Shown one piece after another: positions 43,319-50,497 of a stretch of DNA of 64,000 nucleotides. The stretch is taken from NCBI RefSeq assembly GCF_014197265.1, contig NZ_JACIFH010000001.1, positions 3,516,261 through 3,580,260 of the forward strand. Reading direction: 5' to 3'. Source of the DNA: Microbacterium invictum (lineage in GTDB: Bacteria > Actinomycetota > Actinomycetes > Actinomycetales > Microbacteriaceae). Position 1 is the first letter of the stretch, and every line of letters begins with the position of its first letter. The position numbers and the translations under genes were made by a program. The notes beneath the pieces were generated by a model. That model ran no database searches and had not been told where the DNA came from. It saw only the letters and a list, made by a program, of their open reading frames with translations.

Positions 43319-43424
43319 ATGACCGACCGCACCGCTGTGCCGTCCCGACCATGAGACCTACGAAGACTTCGCGGTCATCGAGCAGGGTCAACGACCGGCT
43401 GCGCGCCGCGACAGGAGGTCCCGC
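43319..43424 (+). pseudogene. Possible broken N-terminal exon-like fragment before DUF2804
   Basis: ATG 43319 opens an 11-codon frame (MTDRTAVPSRP) that stops at 43354. Shifting frame there gives PDHETYEDFAVIEQGQRPAA, open without stops into the DUF2804 reading frame. It could be a frameshifted remnant of a small gene or an old N-terminus. There is no homology evidence, so this is only a suspicion. Confidence 0.25.
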
Positions 43425-44423
43425 ATGACCGAGCGTGAACTCACCGTCCCCGTCTCCCTCACCCTGCCCGACGGGCGGCTGAACACTGATGCCATCGGCT
43501 GGGCCCGCACGCCGCTCGTCGACACCGCCGGCATCGGCCGCGGCCGCGGGCGCAACAAGCGGTGGGAATACTGGAACGTCATGACCCCGACGCACATCGT
43601 CGCACTGACGGTGTCGTCGATCGACTACGCCGCCGTGCACGAAGTCTGGATCTTCGAGCGCGCGACCGAACGCACCTGGGCGAAGAGCGCGACGAGGATC
43701 CCGGCCAAAGAGGTCGAGCTGTCCGCCTCGCTCGGCACCGGACTGACCGTCGCGCGGGCGAAGGGCCTCGGCATCACCGTCACCCCGACGCCGGACGGCC
43801 AGCGCTGGCGGCTGCACGCCGAGATTCCGGATGCCGGGTTCGACATCACCGTGAACCGCCCGGCCGGCCACGACTGGCTGGCCGTGATCGTGCCGTGGTC
43901 GCGCCGCCGGTTCCAGTACACGGTCAAGGACGTCGCCCTCCCGGCATCCGGAACCATCACGACGAACGGCGTGACGCACCCGGTGCCGGCGGGTTCGTGG
44001 GCGGTGCTCGATCACGGCAGGGGGCGCTGGCCGTACGACGTCAGCTGGAACTGGGGCGCCGGGGCCGGCAGCACCGCCGACGGGCGGATCATCGGCATCC
44101 AGGTAGGCGGGCAGTGGACCGAGGGCACCGGATCGACCGAGAACGGCGTCGTCGTGGAGGGCGTGCTGCACAAGATCTCGCAGCAGCTGGTCTGGGACTA
44201 CGACATCGCGCAGCCGCTGCGACCGTGGCGGATCAGCGGTGGGGGACTGGATGCCACGCTCACGCCGTTCTACACGAAGCGCTCGCGCACGAACCTCGGC
44301 ATCGTGTCATCGCGCACCGACCAGTGCTTCGGCGTCTGGTCGGGCACGTTCGACACCGGCGAAGAGGCCGTCGTCTTCGACGGGGTCGAGGGGTTCGCGG
44401 AGGACGTACACAACCGCTGGTGA
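43425..44423 (+). CDS. DUF2804 family protein
   Basis: This 332-aa protein of the DUF2804 family has a lipocalin/beta-sandwich-type sequence with no signal peptide. Recognisable segments are RNKRWEYWNVMTPTHIVALTVSSIDYAAVHEVWIFER, AVLDHGRGRWPYDVSWNWGAGAG (His/Asp/Trp rich, probably the active or binding site), and LDATLTPFYTKRSRTNLGIVSSRTDQCFGVWSG. A role in lipid or hydroxy-sterol-like chemistry has been suggested for the fold, but the function is unknown. GGAGG precedes the ATG at 43425. Confidence 0.88.
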   Translation: MTERELTVPVSLTLPDGRLNTDAIGWARTPLVDTAGIGRGRGRNKRWEYWNVMTPTHIVALTVSSIDYAAVHEVWIFERATERTWAKSATRIPAKEVELSASLGTGLTVARAKGLGITVTPTPDGQRWRLHAEIPDAGFDITVNRPAGHDWLAVIVPWSRRRFQYTVKDVALPASGTITTNGVTHPVPAGSWAVLDHGRGRWPYDVSWNWGAGAGSTADGRIIGIQVGGQWTEGTGSTENGVVVEGVLHKISQQLVWDYDIAQPLRPWRISGGGLDATLTPFYTKRSRTNLGIVSSRTDQCFGVWSGTFDTGEEAVVFDGVEGFAEDVHNRW

Positions 44424-44454
44424 GTGGAGTGGGTTGCTGCGTCACGGTGATGCC

Positions 44455-44670
44455 GCGTGCGGTTCGCATAGTTGGCGCGTGCGCCGGGTATGGATGCCGG
44501 GTTCCCGGCGGTGGCGCCAACTGAGCGTGCGTGCGGTTCGCATAGTTGGCGCGTGCGCCGGGTATGGATGCCGGGTTTCCGGCCGCGGCGCCAACTGAGC
44601 GCGCGTGCGGTTCGCATAGTTGGCGCGTGTGCCGGGTATGGATGCCGGGTTTCCGGCCGCGGCGCCAACT
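44455..44670. repeat. Tandem array of three 53-bp palindromes, 74-bp period (copies 7-9)
   Basis: Palindromes lie at 44470-44522, 44544-44596 and 44618-44670, each bounded by AGTTGGCGC and GCGCCAACT. They repeat every 74 bases together with a shared linker containing GCGTGCGGTTCGCAT. The three units differ at only a few bases, so the array is recent. Each carries GGTATGGATGCCGGG in the centre. It lies between the DUF2804 gene and a TetR gene. Confidence 0.93.
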
Positions 44671-44738
44671 GAGCGTGCGCGTGAGTGGCACCAAGCCGGG
44701 TCGATCTCGATGCGGGGAATGAGTCGTAGGCTGGCGCC

Positions 44739-45338
44739 ATGACCGAGACCGCGCCCAAGCCGCGCCGGCGCGGGCGCCCGCGGGGCGGATCGGACGCGCG
44801 TGAGCGTATCCTCGCAGCCGCGGCCGACGAGTTCGGGGCGCACGGCTACGACGCGGCGACCATGCGCGCGATCGCCGCCCGCGCCGATGTCGATGCGGCG
44901 CTCGTGCATCACTACTTCGGGACCAAAGCCGACCTGTTCGCCGCGTCGGTGGGCATGCCGCTGCGTCCCGACCGGGCGGTGCCGCTGATCCTCGCCGGGC
45001 CGCGCGACGAGGTCGGCGCCGGCATTGTGCGCTTCGTGCTCGAGCAGATGGAAGACCCCGGCACCCGCAAGCGGGCCGTCGCGCTGCTGCGCACGAGCAT
45101 CGGCAACCGCATGGCCACGCCGCTGCTCGCGGAATTCCTGCAGCGGGAACTCATCGGGCGCATCGCGAAATCGCTCGGCGCTCCCGACGCCGAGCTGCGC
45201 GCCTCGCTGGTCGGCAGTCAGATCGCGGGGCTGCTGATGGCGCGGTACATCGTGAAGCTCCCGGCGCTGGCCGGCGCCTCGATCGATGACCTCGTCGCCC
45301 GCGTGGGTCCGACCGTGCAACGCTACCTCGACGACTGA
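44739..45338 (+). CDS. TetR family transcriptional regulator
   Basis: This 199-aa repressor has a basic N-terminal tail (PKPRRRGRPRGGSDARERIL), the TetR helix-turn-helix at about residues 20-62 (FGAHGYDAATMRAIAARADVDAALVHHYFGTKADLFAA) and a TetR C-terminal ligand domain similar to PF17920-type regulators. It precedes an ABC-2 exporter by 58 bases on the same strand, and a perfect palindrome at the exporter's start is its likely operator. Such pairs usually handle drugs or envelope compounds. Confidence 0.93.
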   Translation: MTETAPKPRRRGRPRGGSDARERILAAAADEFGAHGYDAATMRAIAARADVDAALVHHYFGTKADLFAASVGMPLRPDRAVPLILAGPRDEVGAGIVRFVLEQMEDPGTRKRAVALLRTSIGNRMATPLLAEFLQRELIGRIAKSLGAPDAELRASLVGSQIAGLLMARYIVKLPALAGASIDDLVARVGPTVQRYLDD

Positions 45339-45387
45339 AGCTGCATCCGCCGAGGGCGCCTTGACTCGCGGCATCCATCGGCGCACA

Positions 45388-45405
45388 ATTCATCACATGA
45401 TGAAT
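45388..45405 (+). promoter_or_regulatory. TetR-type operator overlapping the exporter start
   Basis: ATTCATCA (45388-45395) and TGATGAAT (45398-45405) are perfect 8-bp arms around CA. The palindrome contains the ATG start codon (45397-45399). Binding here would block transcription of the ABC genes if the message is leaderless or short-leadered. Confidence 0.65.
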
Positions 45406-46161
45406 AACTCGGACGAGCCGAAGCCCGCCACCCGCCGGGCGATGCGCACGGCCGCCGTGGCGGTCCGCGACCTGCACGTCCGACGCGATCACACCGAGGT
45501 GTTCGCCGGACTCGACGTCGACATCGCCGTCGGGCGCATCACCGGCCTCCTCGGTCCGTCCGGCTGCGGCAAGACGACGCTGATGCGCTCGATCGCGGGT
45601 GTGCAGAAGGTCGCGAGCGGCACGGTGACAGTCCTCGGAGCGCCCGCCGGCAGTGCGCGCTTGCGGCGCCGGGTCGCCTACGACACCCAGGCGGCATCGG
45701 TGTACGCCGATCTGACGATCCGGCAGAACATCGCCTACTTCGCGCGGCTGATCGGCGCTCGTCGCACAGACATCGACCGGGTCATCGATCAGACCGGGCT
45801 GCGCGATCAGGCCGGTCAGACCGTGGCATCCCTCAGCGGCGGGCAGGAGAGCCGCGTCTCGCTCGCCGTCGCCATGCTCGGGTCCCCCGAGCTCATCGTG
45901 CTCGACGAGCCGACGGTGGGCCTCGATCCGCTGCTGCGCGCAGAACTGTGGGACGTGTTCCGCGCGCTCGCCGGCGCCGGCGCCACGCTGCTGATCTCGA
46001 GCCATGTCATGGACGAAGCACTGCGCTGCGACCACCTGCTCCTCATGCGCGCCGGGCGCCTGGTCGCCGACACGACGCCCGACGCGCTGCTGGCTGACAC
46101 CGGCGCACCCGATCCCGACGCGGCGTTCCTCGCCCTCATCGAACGGGATGCCGCCGCATGA
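45397..46161 (+). CDS. ABC transporter ATP-binding protein (ABC-2 exporter)
   Basis: This 254-aa ATPase is of the drug/antibiotic-exporter class. Walker A is GPSGCGKTTLM, the Q-loop is DTQAASVYADLTIRQNI, the signature is SLSGGQESRVSLAVAMLGSP, and Walker B is LIVLDEPTVGLDPLLRAE, then the H-loop LLISSHVMDEA. ATG 45397 (or 45400) is taken; no Shine-Dalgarno sequence is visible, and the start lies in a palindrome, so a leaderless message is likely. It overlaps the permease gene by four bases. Confidence 0.92.
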   Translation: MMNNSDEPKPATRRAMRTAAVAVRDLHVRRDHTEVFAGLDVDIAVGRITGLLGPSGCGKTTLMRSIAGVQKVASGTVTVLGAPAGSARLRRRVAYDTQAASVYADLTIRQNIAYFARLIGARRTDIDRVIDQTGLRDQAGQTVASLSGGQESRVSLAVAMLGSPELIVLDEPTVGLDPLLRAELWDVFRALAGAGATLLISSHVMDEALRCDHLLLMRAGRLVADTTPDALLADTGAPDPDAAFLALIERDAAA

Positions 46162-46892
46162 ACGCCGTCCACACGTTCGCCACTGCGGGCCGCGTACTGC
46201 GGCAGCTCAGTCACGACCCGCGCTCGATCGCGCTCATGCTCATCGCGCCGAGCCTGCTCGTCGGCCTGTTCGCCTGGCTGTTCAGTGAGCAGGAGGGCGT
46301 GTTCGACCAGTTCGGCGGGCCGATCCTGGCGCTGTTCCCGTTCGTGATCATGTTCCTCATCACCTCGATCACGACCCTGCGCGAGCGCCGCAGCGGCACC
46401 CTCGAACGTCTCATGACGACACCGCTCGGCAAGGCCGACTTCATCATCGGGTACGCCCTCGCATTCGGGCTGATGGCGACGGTGCAGGCGATCGTGACGG
46501 TGGCGTTCGCGGTGTATGTCTGCGGGCTCGAGGTGACCGGGCCGCTGTGGCAGCTGGGGCTGGTGGCGGTGGTGGATGCCATTCTCGGCACCGCGCTGGG
46601 GCTGCTCGCGAGCGCGTTCGCGCGCACAGAATTCCAGGCGGTGCAGTTCATGCCGGTGCTGGTGTTTCCGCAGATCATCCTGGGGGGCCTGTTCATGCCA
46701 CGCGACCAGATGCCCGAGGTGCTCGAGGCCATCAGCAACTGGCTGCCGCTGAGCTACGCCATCGACGCGGTTGCCGCCGTCAGTGCGGGCGACGAGGGCT
46801 GGGACCTCTACCGCCCGCTGCTGATCATCGTGGCCTTCGCCGCCGGCGCACTCATCCTCGCCGCGCTCACGCTGCGCCGTCGCACCGCCTGA
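46158..46892 (+). CDS. ABC-2 type transporter permease
   Basis: This 244-aa ABC-2 membrane protein has six hydrophobic segments (IALMLIAPSLLVGLFAWLF, ILALFPFVIMFLITSITTL, FIIGYALAFGLMATVQAIV, LGLVAVVDAILGTALGLLA, FMPVLVFPQIILGGLFMP, PLLIIVAFAAGALILAALTL). The sequence TTLRERRSGTLERLMTTPLGKADFIIGY is the family's cytoplasmic loop. It pairs with the ATPase encoded just before (ATGA overlap). The transported compound is unknown; TetR control suggests an efflux role. Confidence 0.93.
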   Translation: MNAVHTFATAGRVLRQLSHDPRSIALMLIAPSLLVGLFAWLFSEQEGVFDQFGGPILALFPFVIMFLITSITTLRERRSGTLERLMTTPLGKADFIIGYALAFGLMATVQAIVTVAFAVYVCGLEVTGPLWQLGLVAVVDAILGTALGLLASAFARTEFQAVQFMPVLVFPQIILGGLFMPRDQMPEVLEAISNWLPLSYAIDAVAAVSAGDEGWDLYRPLLIIVAFAAGALILAALTLRRRTA

Positions 46893-46923
46893 GGCGGGTG
46901 CCGGGGCGGGTGGATGCCGGAGC

Positions 46924-47355
46924 TCAGCGCTGGTTGCGCAGCTTGGCCGTGATGGTCCGCAGCTGGCTGAGTTCGTCGTCGCTCAGCACCGACATCCGGT
47001 CGGCGATCGCTCGACCGTGGATGGTCGCGAGACGCCGGAACGCTGCGGCGCCCTCGGCGGTCGCAATCAGGATCGCCCCGCGCCCGTCGGCCGGGTCGGG
47101 TGTCTTGGTGATGAGGCCACGGACGACCATGCGGTCAACCAGCCGCGAGACGCTGGGCTGGCTGATCAGCATGTTGGCGGTGACGTCGCGCAGCCGCGCG
47201 GCATAGCCGTCTCCGCGGGTGACGGTGAGGAGGACGTCATATTCCGCCTGTGCCAGCTCCCCGTCGTGGAAGGCGTCGTTGATCTCATCGAACACCTCGT
47301 GCTGAGCGCGGAACAGGCTCTCCCACGCGGCGATGGCGAGACGACGGTCAGTCAT
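46924..47355 (-). CDS. MarR family transcriptional regulator
   Basis: This 143-aa winged-helix regulator shows WESLFRAQHEVFDEINDAFHDGELAQAEYDVLLTVTRG, the DNA-binding part LRDVTANMLISQPSVSRLVDRMVVRGLI and the wing TPDPADGRGAILIATAEG. It lies back to back with the DUF2207 gene with only 36 bases between starts, so it may control that gene and itself. It converges on the ABC exporter operon, which its product could also regulate. Confidence 0.92.
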   Translation of the reverse strand: MTDRRLAIAAWESLFRAQHEVFDEINDAFHDGELAQAEYDVLLTVTRGDGYAARLRDVTANMLISQPSVSRLVDRMVVRGLITKTPDPADGRGAILIATAEGAAAFRRLATIHGRAIADRMSVLSDDELSQLRTITAKLRNQR

Positions 47356-47391
47356 GGCGTCAACTGTAGCGGGCCGCATAGGGTGGTCGGC

Positions 47392-49176
47392 ATGCGTCGA
47401 TTCCTGGGTGCGCTGTCGGCCGCGGCGGTGGGAATCCTGGCATCCATTGCTCTTGCGACTCCTGCCGCAGCGGATGTGGACGACTTCACGTTCGACAGCA
47501 TGACCGTGGACTACACCCTGACGCGCGCAGACGACGGGACGAGCCGGCTCGAGGTCGTCGAGGAGTTCGTCGCGCGATTTCCGGATGCCGACCAGAATCG
47601 CGGCATGCGGCGGGCGATCCCCGATACGTACAACGGGCAGCCGCTCAAGCCGCGGCTGGTGTCGATCACCGACGGCGAAGGCAATGCTCGTGCGGCCGAG
47701 AGCGACTCCGAGGACGGCACGTTCGTGATGACGTCGCGAGCCGATGACTATGTGCACGGCGCCCAGACATACGCGTTCACGTACACGCTCGAGAACGTGA
47801 CGTGGGTCTTCCGCGATACCGGGCTCGAATTCAACTGGGATGTGAACGGCGTCGACTGGTCACAGCCCTTCGGGGATGTGACCGCGCGGCTGCACCTGGA
47901 TGCAGAACTGGCCGACCAGCTGACCGGGAAGTGGGCGTGCTACGCCGGCCCGCAGGGCGCGAAGCAATCGTGTGACTCGATCGACACGGCACCAGCCGAC
48001 GGCGGCGGAGTGACGCTGACGGCGACGCAGCGCGAGCTCGCCCCGCACGAGACGCTCACCGTGGCGGCCGGCTTCGCGGACGACACGTTCACGCTGTTCG
48101 ACACCTCCTTCCTCGCGACACCAGCCGGGTGGGTACAGGCGGCCGGTGGCATCGCGGCGCTGGGCGCCGGCGGTTTGGCGCTGTGGTCACGACGCAAGTA
48201 TCTGCGTGATGAACCGGGCCGCCCGACGATCATCGCCGAGTACACGCCGCCACCGGGGATGGATGCGCTGGAGAGTGCGGTCCTGCTGCACAAGACGTCG
48301 AAGGCGATTCCGGCAGAGGTTCTCGAGCAGGCCGTCGTCGGCTCGATCCGCATCGTCGAAGGCCCCCAGAAGTTCTGGGGCGGGTCGAAGCTCATCGCCG
48401 AACTGGTCGATCCCTCGCGCGCCGACGGCGATGGGCGCATGCTGCTTGACGGACTCTTCCCCGAGGGTGTTCCTGGTGCGCAGTACACGTTCGGCTCGCA
48501 GGATCAGCGACTGTCGAAGGTCGCGCAGAGCATCGTGAAAGCGGCGGAGCAGGAGCTGAAGAACCGCGGTCTGCGCCGCACAGTGCCGGCCACGGCGCGG
48601 GTGGTGCCCATGATCACCGCGGCGATCGCTGCAGCGATCATCTTCATCGCGGGCGCCATCGCACTCGATGGCGGCGCGAGCGCGGCGTGGCCGGTCGTGC
48701 TGATGGTCGTCGGCGGAGTGATCTGCGCGGCCGCGATGCTGTCGGTCTTGAGCGTGCCGCTGACGTCGGCGGGGTCGGAGGTGCGCGACCATCTCAAGGG
48801 GCTGCAGGAGTTCATCGAGTGGGCCGAGGCAGATCGGATCCGCATGCTGCAGTCACCCGCCGGCGCGGAGCGGAGGCCCGTGGATACGCGTAACCCGCGC
48901 CAGATGCTGCACATGTACGAGTCCCTTCTGCCCTACGCGGTCGTGTTCGGCCAGGAGAAGGAATGGGCGGCACATCTCGCCGTGCTCTATGCGGCGAACC
49001 GTGCCGCAGGCCCGGTGTGGTACTACGGCGAAGGGGCGTTCGACGCCGGTTCGTTCGCGTCCGGCATCAGCACGCTGTCGTCGGCAGCATCGTCCTCGTC
49101 ATCCACCTCGGGCGGTTCGTCCGGTGGTGGCTCCGCAGGCGGCGGAGGCGGCGGGGGAGGGGGCGGCGGGGTCTGA
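47392..49176 (+). CDS. DUF2207 membrane protein
   Basis: This 594-aa exported membrane protein has a signal peptide (MRRFLGALSAAAVGILASIALATPAAA). The N-terminal DUF2207 extracellular domain (about 30-235) includes TVDYTLTRADDGTSRLEVVEEFVARFP and the FNWDVNGVDWSQPFG element. A transmembrane segment follows at about 244-264 (VQAAGGIAALGAGGLALWS), then a long cytoplasmic part with two more segments near 410-460. The extreme C-terminus is a Ser- then Gly-rich tail (ten consecutive Gly) typical of the family. ATG 47392 is chosen. Function unknown. Confidence 0.9.
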   Translation: MRRFLGALSAAAVGILASIALATPAAADVDDFTFDSMTVDYTLTRADDGTSRLEVVEEFVARFPDADQNRGMRRAIPDTYNGQPLKPRLVSITDGEGNARAAESDSEDGTFVMTSRADDYVHGAQTYAFTYTLENVTWVFRDTGLEFNWDVNGVDWSQPFGDVTARLHLDAELADQLTGKWACYAGPQGAKQSCDSIDTAPADGGGVTLTATQRELAPHETLTVAAGFADDTFTLFDTSFLATPAGWVQAAGGIAALGAGGLALWSRRKYLRDEPGRPTIIAEYTPPPGMDALESAVLLHKTSKAIPAEVLEQAVVGSIRIVEGPQKFWGGSKLIAELVDPSRADGDGRMLLDGLFPEGVPGAQYTFGSQDQRLSKVAQSIVKAAEQELKNRGLRRTVPATARVVPMITAAIAAAIIFIAGAIALDGGASAAWPVVLMVVGGVICAAAMLSVLSVPLTSAGSEVRDHLKGLQEFIEWAEADRIRMLQSPAGAERRPVDTRNPRQMLHMYESLLPYAVVFGQEKEWAAHLAVLYAANRAAGPVWYYGEGAFDAGSFASGISTLSSAASSSSSTSGGSSGGGSAGGGGGGGGGGGV

Positions 49177-49205
49177 CCCACCGCCACCCTCGTCGCCGAA
49201 CCCGA

Positions 49206-49442
49206 TCAGGCGACAGGGCACGGGCAGGAAATGCTGGCCTGCATGCCGATCGGACGAGGCCACGCGCTGCGCTCGCGATTCGCGGCGCGTGAGCGTCGCG
49301 GGACGGGCGCTGCCACGGCAGCGGCTTCGGCGGCGATCGCGTCCTGGCGTTCCCGCATCATGGCGATACGCGCCAGGTCACGGTCGCGGATTTCGGACTC
49401 GAGACGGTATTGCATCTCGGCGGCGGTGACGAGCAAGAGCAT
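49206..49442 (-). CDS. Small hypothetical protein
   Basis: This 78-aa protein begins MLLLVTAAEMQYRLESEIRDRDLARIAMMRERQD, a charged helix, and ends in a Pro/Cys-containing tail (QASISCPCPVA). A well-placed GGAGG precedes the ATG at 49442, which is why it is kept. No family recognised. It is convergent with the DUF2207 gene. Confidence 0.5.
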   Translation of the reverse strand: MLLLVTAAEMQYRLESEIRDRDLARIAMMRERQDAIAAEAAAVAAPVPRRSRAANRERSAWPRPIGMQASISCPCPVA

Positions 49443-49556
49443 GATGTCCTCCGGTCTGTTCCGATCACCTCAACCTAGGAGGGGGTTCCGACATTGCCGG
49501 ATGACCGCACCCTGGCAGGAATCCTGCGACGGTAGGCAGTCAGTGGCATCCGCGTG

Positions 49557-49970
49557 TCACGGGGTCACGGGGCTGTACGCGACCATCCAGTCGATGCCGA
49601 AACGGTCGGTGAGCATGCCGAAGCGTCCGCCCCACGGGGGCGTGTCGAACGGCATGACGACCGTGCCGCCGTCGGCGAGCGCTTCCCAGAACTGCTGCAG
49701 CTGCGCCTCGTCGTCGCCGCTGATCGAGACGGACACGCCGGCGGGCGGCGTGTAGTCCATGCGGGCGGGGGTGTCGGATGCCATCAGCACGAACCCCTGG
49801 GGCGTCGTGAGCTGAGCGTGCATGAGGAGTTCGGCTTCGGGCGGGTCGGCCATGCCGGGGAAGTCCGCGAAGGTCGAGACGACGAGGTCGCCCCCGAACA
49901 CATCGCGGTAGAAGGACATCGCCGCGCGGGCGGTGTCACGGAAGGAGAGGTAGGGGTTGAGAGTGGGCAC
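49557..49970 (-). CDS. VOC family protein, PhnB-like
   Basis: This 137-aa VOC protein is of the PhnB/3-demethylubiquinone-methyltransferase-like type: LNPYLSFRDTARAAMSFYRDVFGGDLVVSTF, LMHAQLTTPQGFVLMASD, VSVSISGDDEAQLQQFWEALADGGTVVMPFDTPPWGGRFGMLTDRFGIDWMV. GTG at 49970 is taken because homologues begin at this point; the ribosome-binding site is weak. Ends in a shared terminator region upstream of isocitrate lyase. Confidence 0.85.
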   Translation of the reverse strand: MPTLNPYLSFRDTARAAMSFYRDVFGGDLVVSTFADFPGMADPPEAELLMHAQLTTPQGFVLMASDTPARMDYTPPAGVSVSISGDDEAQLQQFWEALADGGTVVMPFDTPPWGGRFGMLTDRFGIDWMVAYSPVTP

Positions 49971-50055
49971 GGCATCAGCCTGGCGCGGGGGTCCGACATC
50001 GCGCCACGACGCCGGCCGCCGATGGGCTGGGGCGGCCGGGGGCCGGGGACAGAGT

Positions 50056-50089
50056 AAGGGCCGGTCGGAGAGGCTCCCGACCGGCCCTT
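50056..50089. terminator. GC-rich perfect hairpin upstream of the VOC gene
   Basis: AAGGGCCGGTCGG (50056-50068) and CCGACCGGCCCTT (50077-50089) form a perfect 13-bp stem with an 8-base loop. On the plus strand it would end transcription coming from the left; on the minus strand it lies in the leader of the VOC gene. Confidence 0.7.
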
Positions 50090-50453
50090 GTCCCTTGCAC
50101 CAAGAGTGTCCTGCAATCACATGCCGGTAGCTGCCACAGCAAAACAACTACCGTGCTTGCACTCTATAACGGAAAGGTAACGAGGCACAAGGGTTTCTCG
50201 TTATCTTTTCGTGATGGTTTTCTCATGTGTCGCGTCTCACTCCAGCGGTCGGACTCTCACCGACCTGTCGAACCGTCTCAGTCCAATTGCCGCATTCTCG
50301 CTCCAGTCGTCAGAAGCGCGGCGTGTCGCCTGGCGCTGCTCGGCCGGTTCGGGCGCCGGCGCCGGGGCCTCCATCCCACCGTTCGTGGGCGCAGGCTCCC
50401 ACGCGCTGCGCCGCTTCGCGGGGTCTGGCCGTCAGTAATCCGCGACACGCGCC
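50090..50453. other. AT-richer gene-free stretch with inverted repeat, possible ncRNA
   Basis: No gene is convincing here. The 50140-50230 part is unusually AT-rich for the window and contains AAGGTAACGAG (50174-50184) facing CTCGTTATCTT (50197-50207), an 11-bp inverted repeat with one mismatch, plus a promoter-like TATAAC at about 50165. Open frames on the plus strand have poor third-position bias. A plus-strand small RNA ending at the hairpin 50454-50480 is possible. Confidence 0.35.
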
Positions 50454-50480
50454 AGGGGCCGCGGCATCGCCGCGGCCCCT
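50454..50480. terminator. Terminator of isocitrate lyase
   Basis: AGGGGCCGCGG (50454-50464) and CCGCGGCCCCT (50470-50480) form a perfect 11-bp stem with a five-base loop, 17 bases past the aceA stop. Confidence 0.85.
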
Positions 50481-50497
50481 GTCACGAGCGATCCAGC

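Noticed and set aside
44455..44670. CRISPR array
   Set aside because: The three 74-bp units are near-identical throughout, so there are no variable spacers, and each repeat is a 53-bp palindrome; no cas genes are nearby.
50211..50438. 75-codon plus-strand gene upstream of aceA
   Set aside because: Codon bias is clearly weaker than in neighbours, and the translation has no recognisable motif; the stretch is treated as non-coding.
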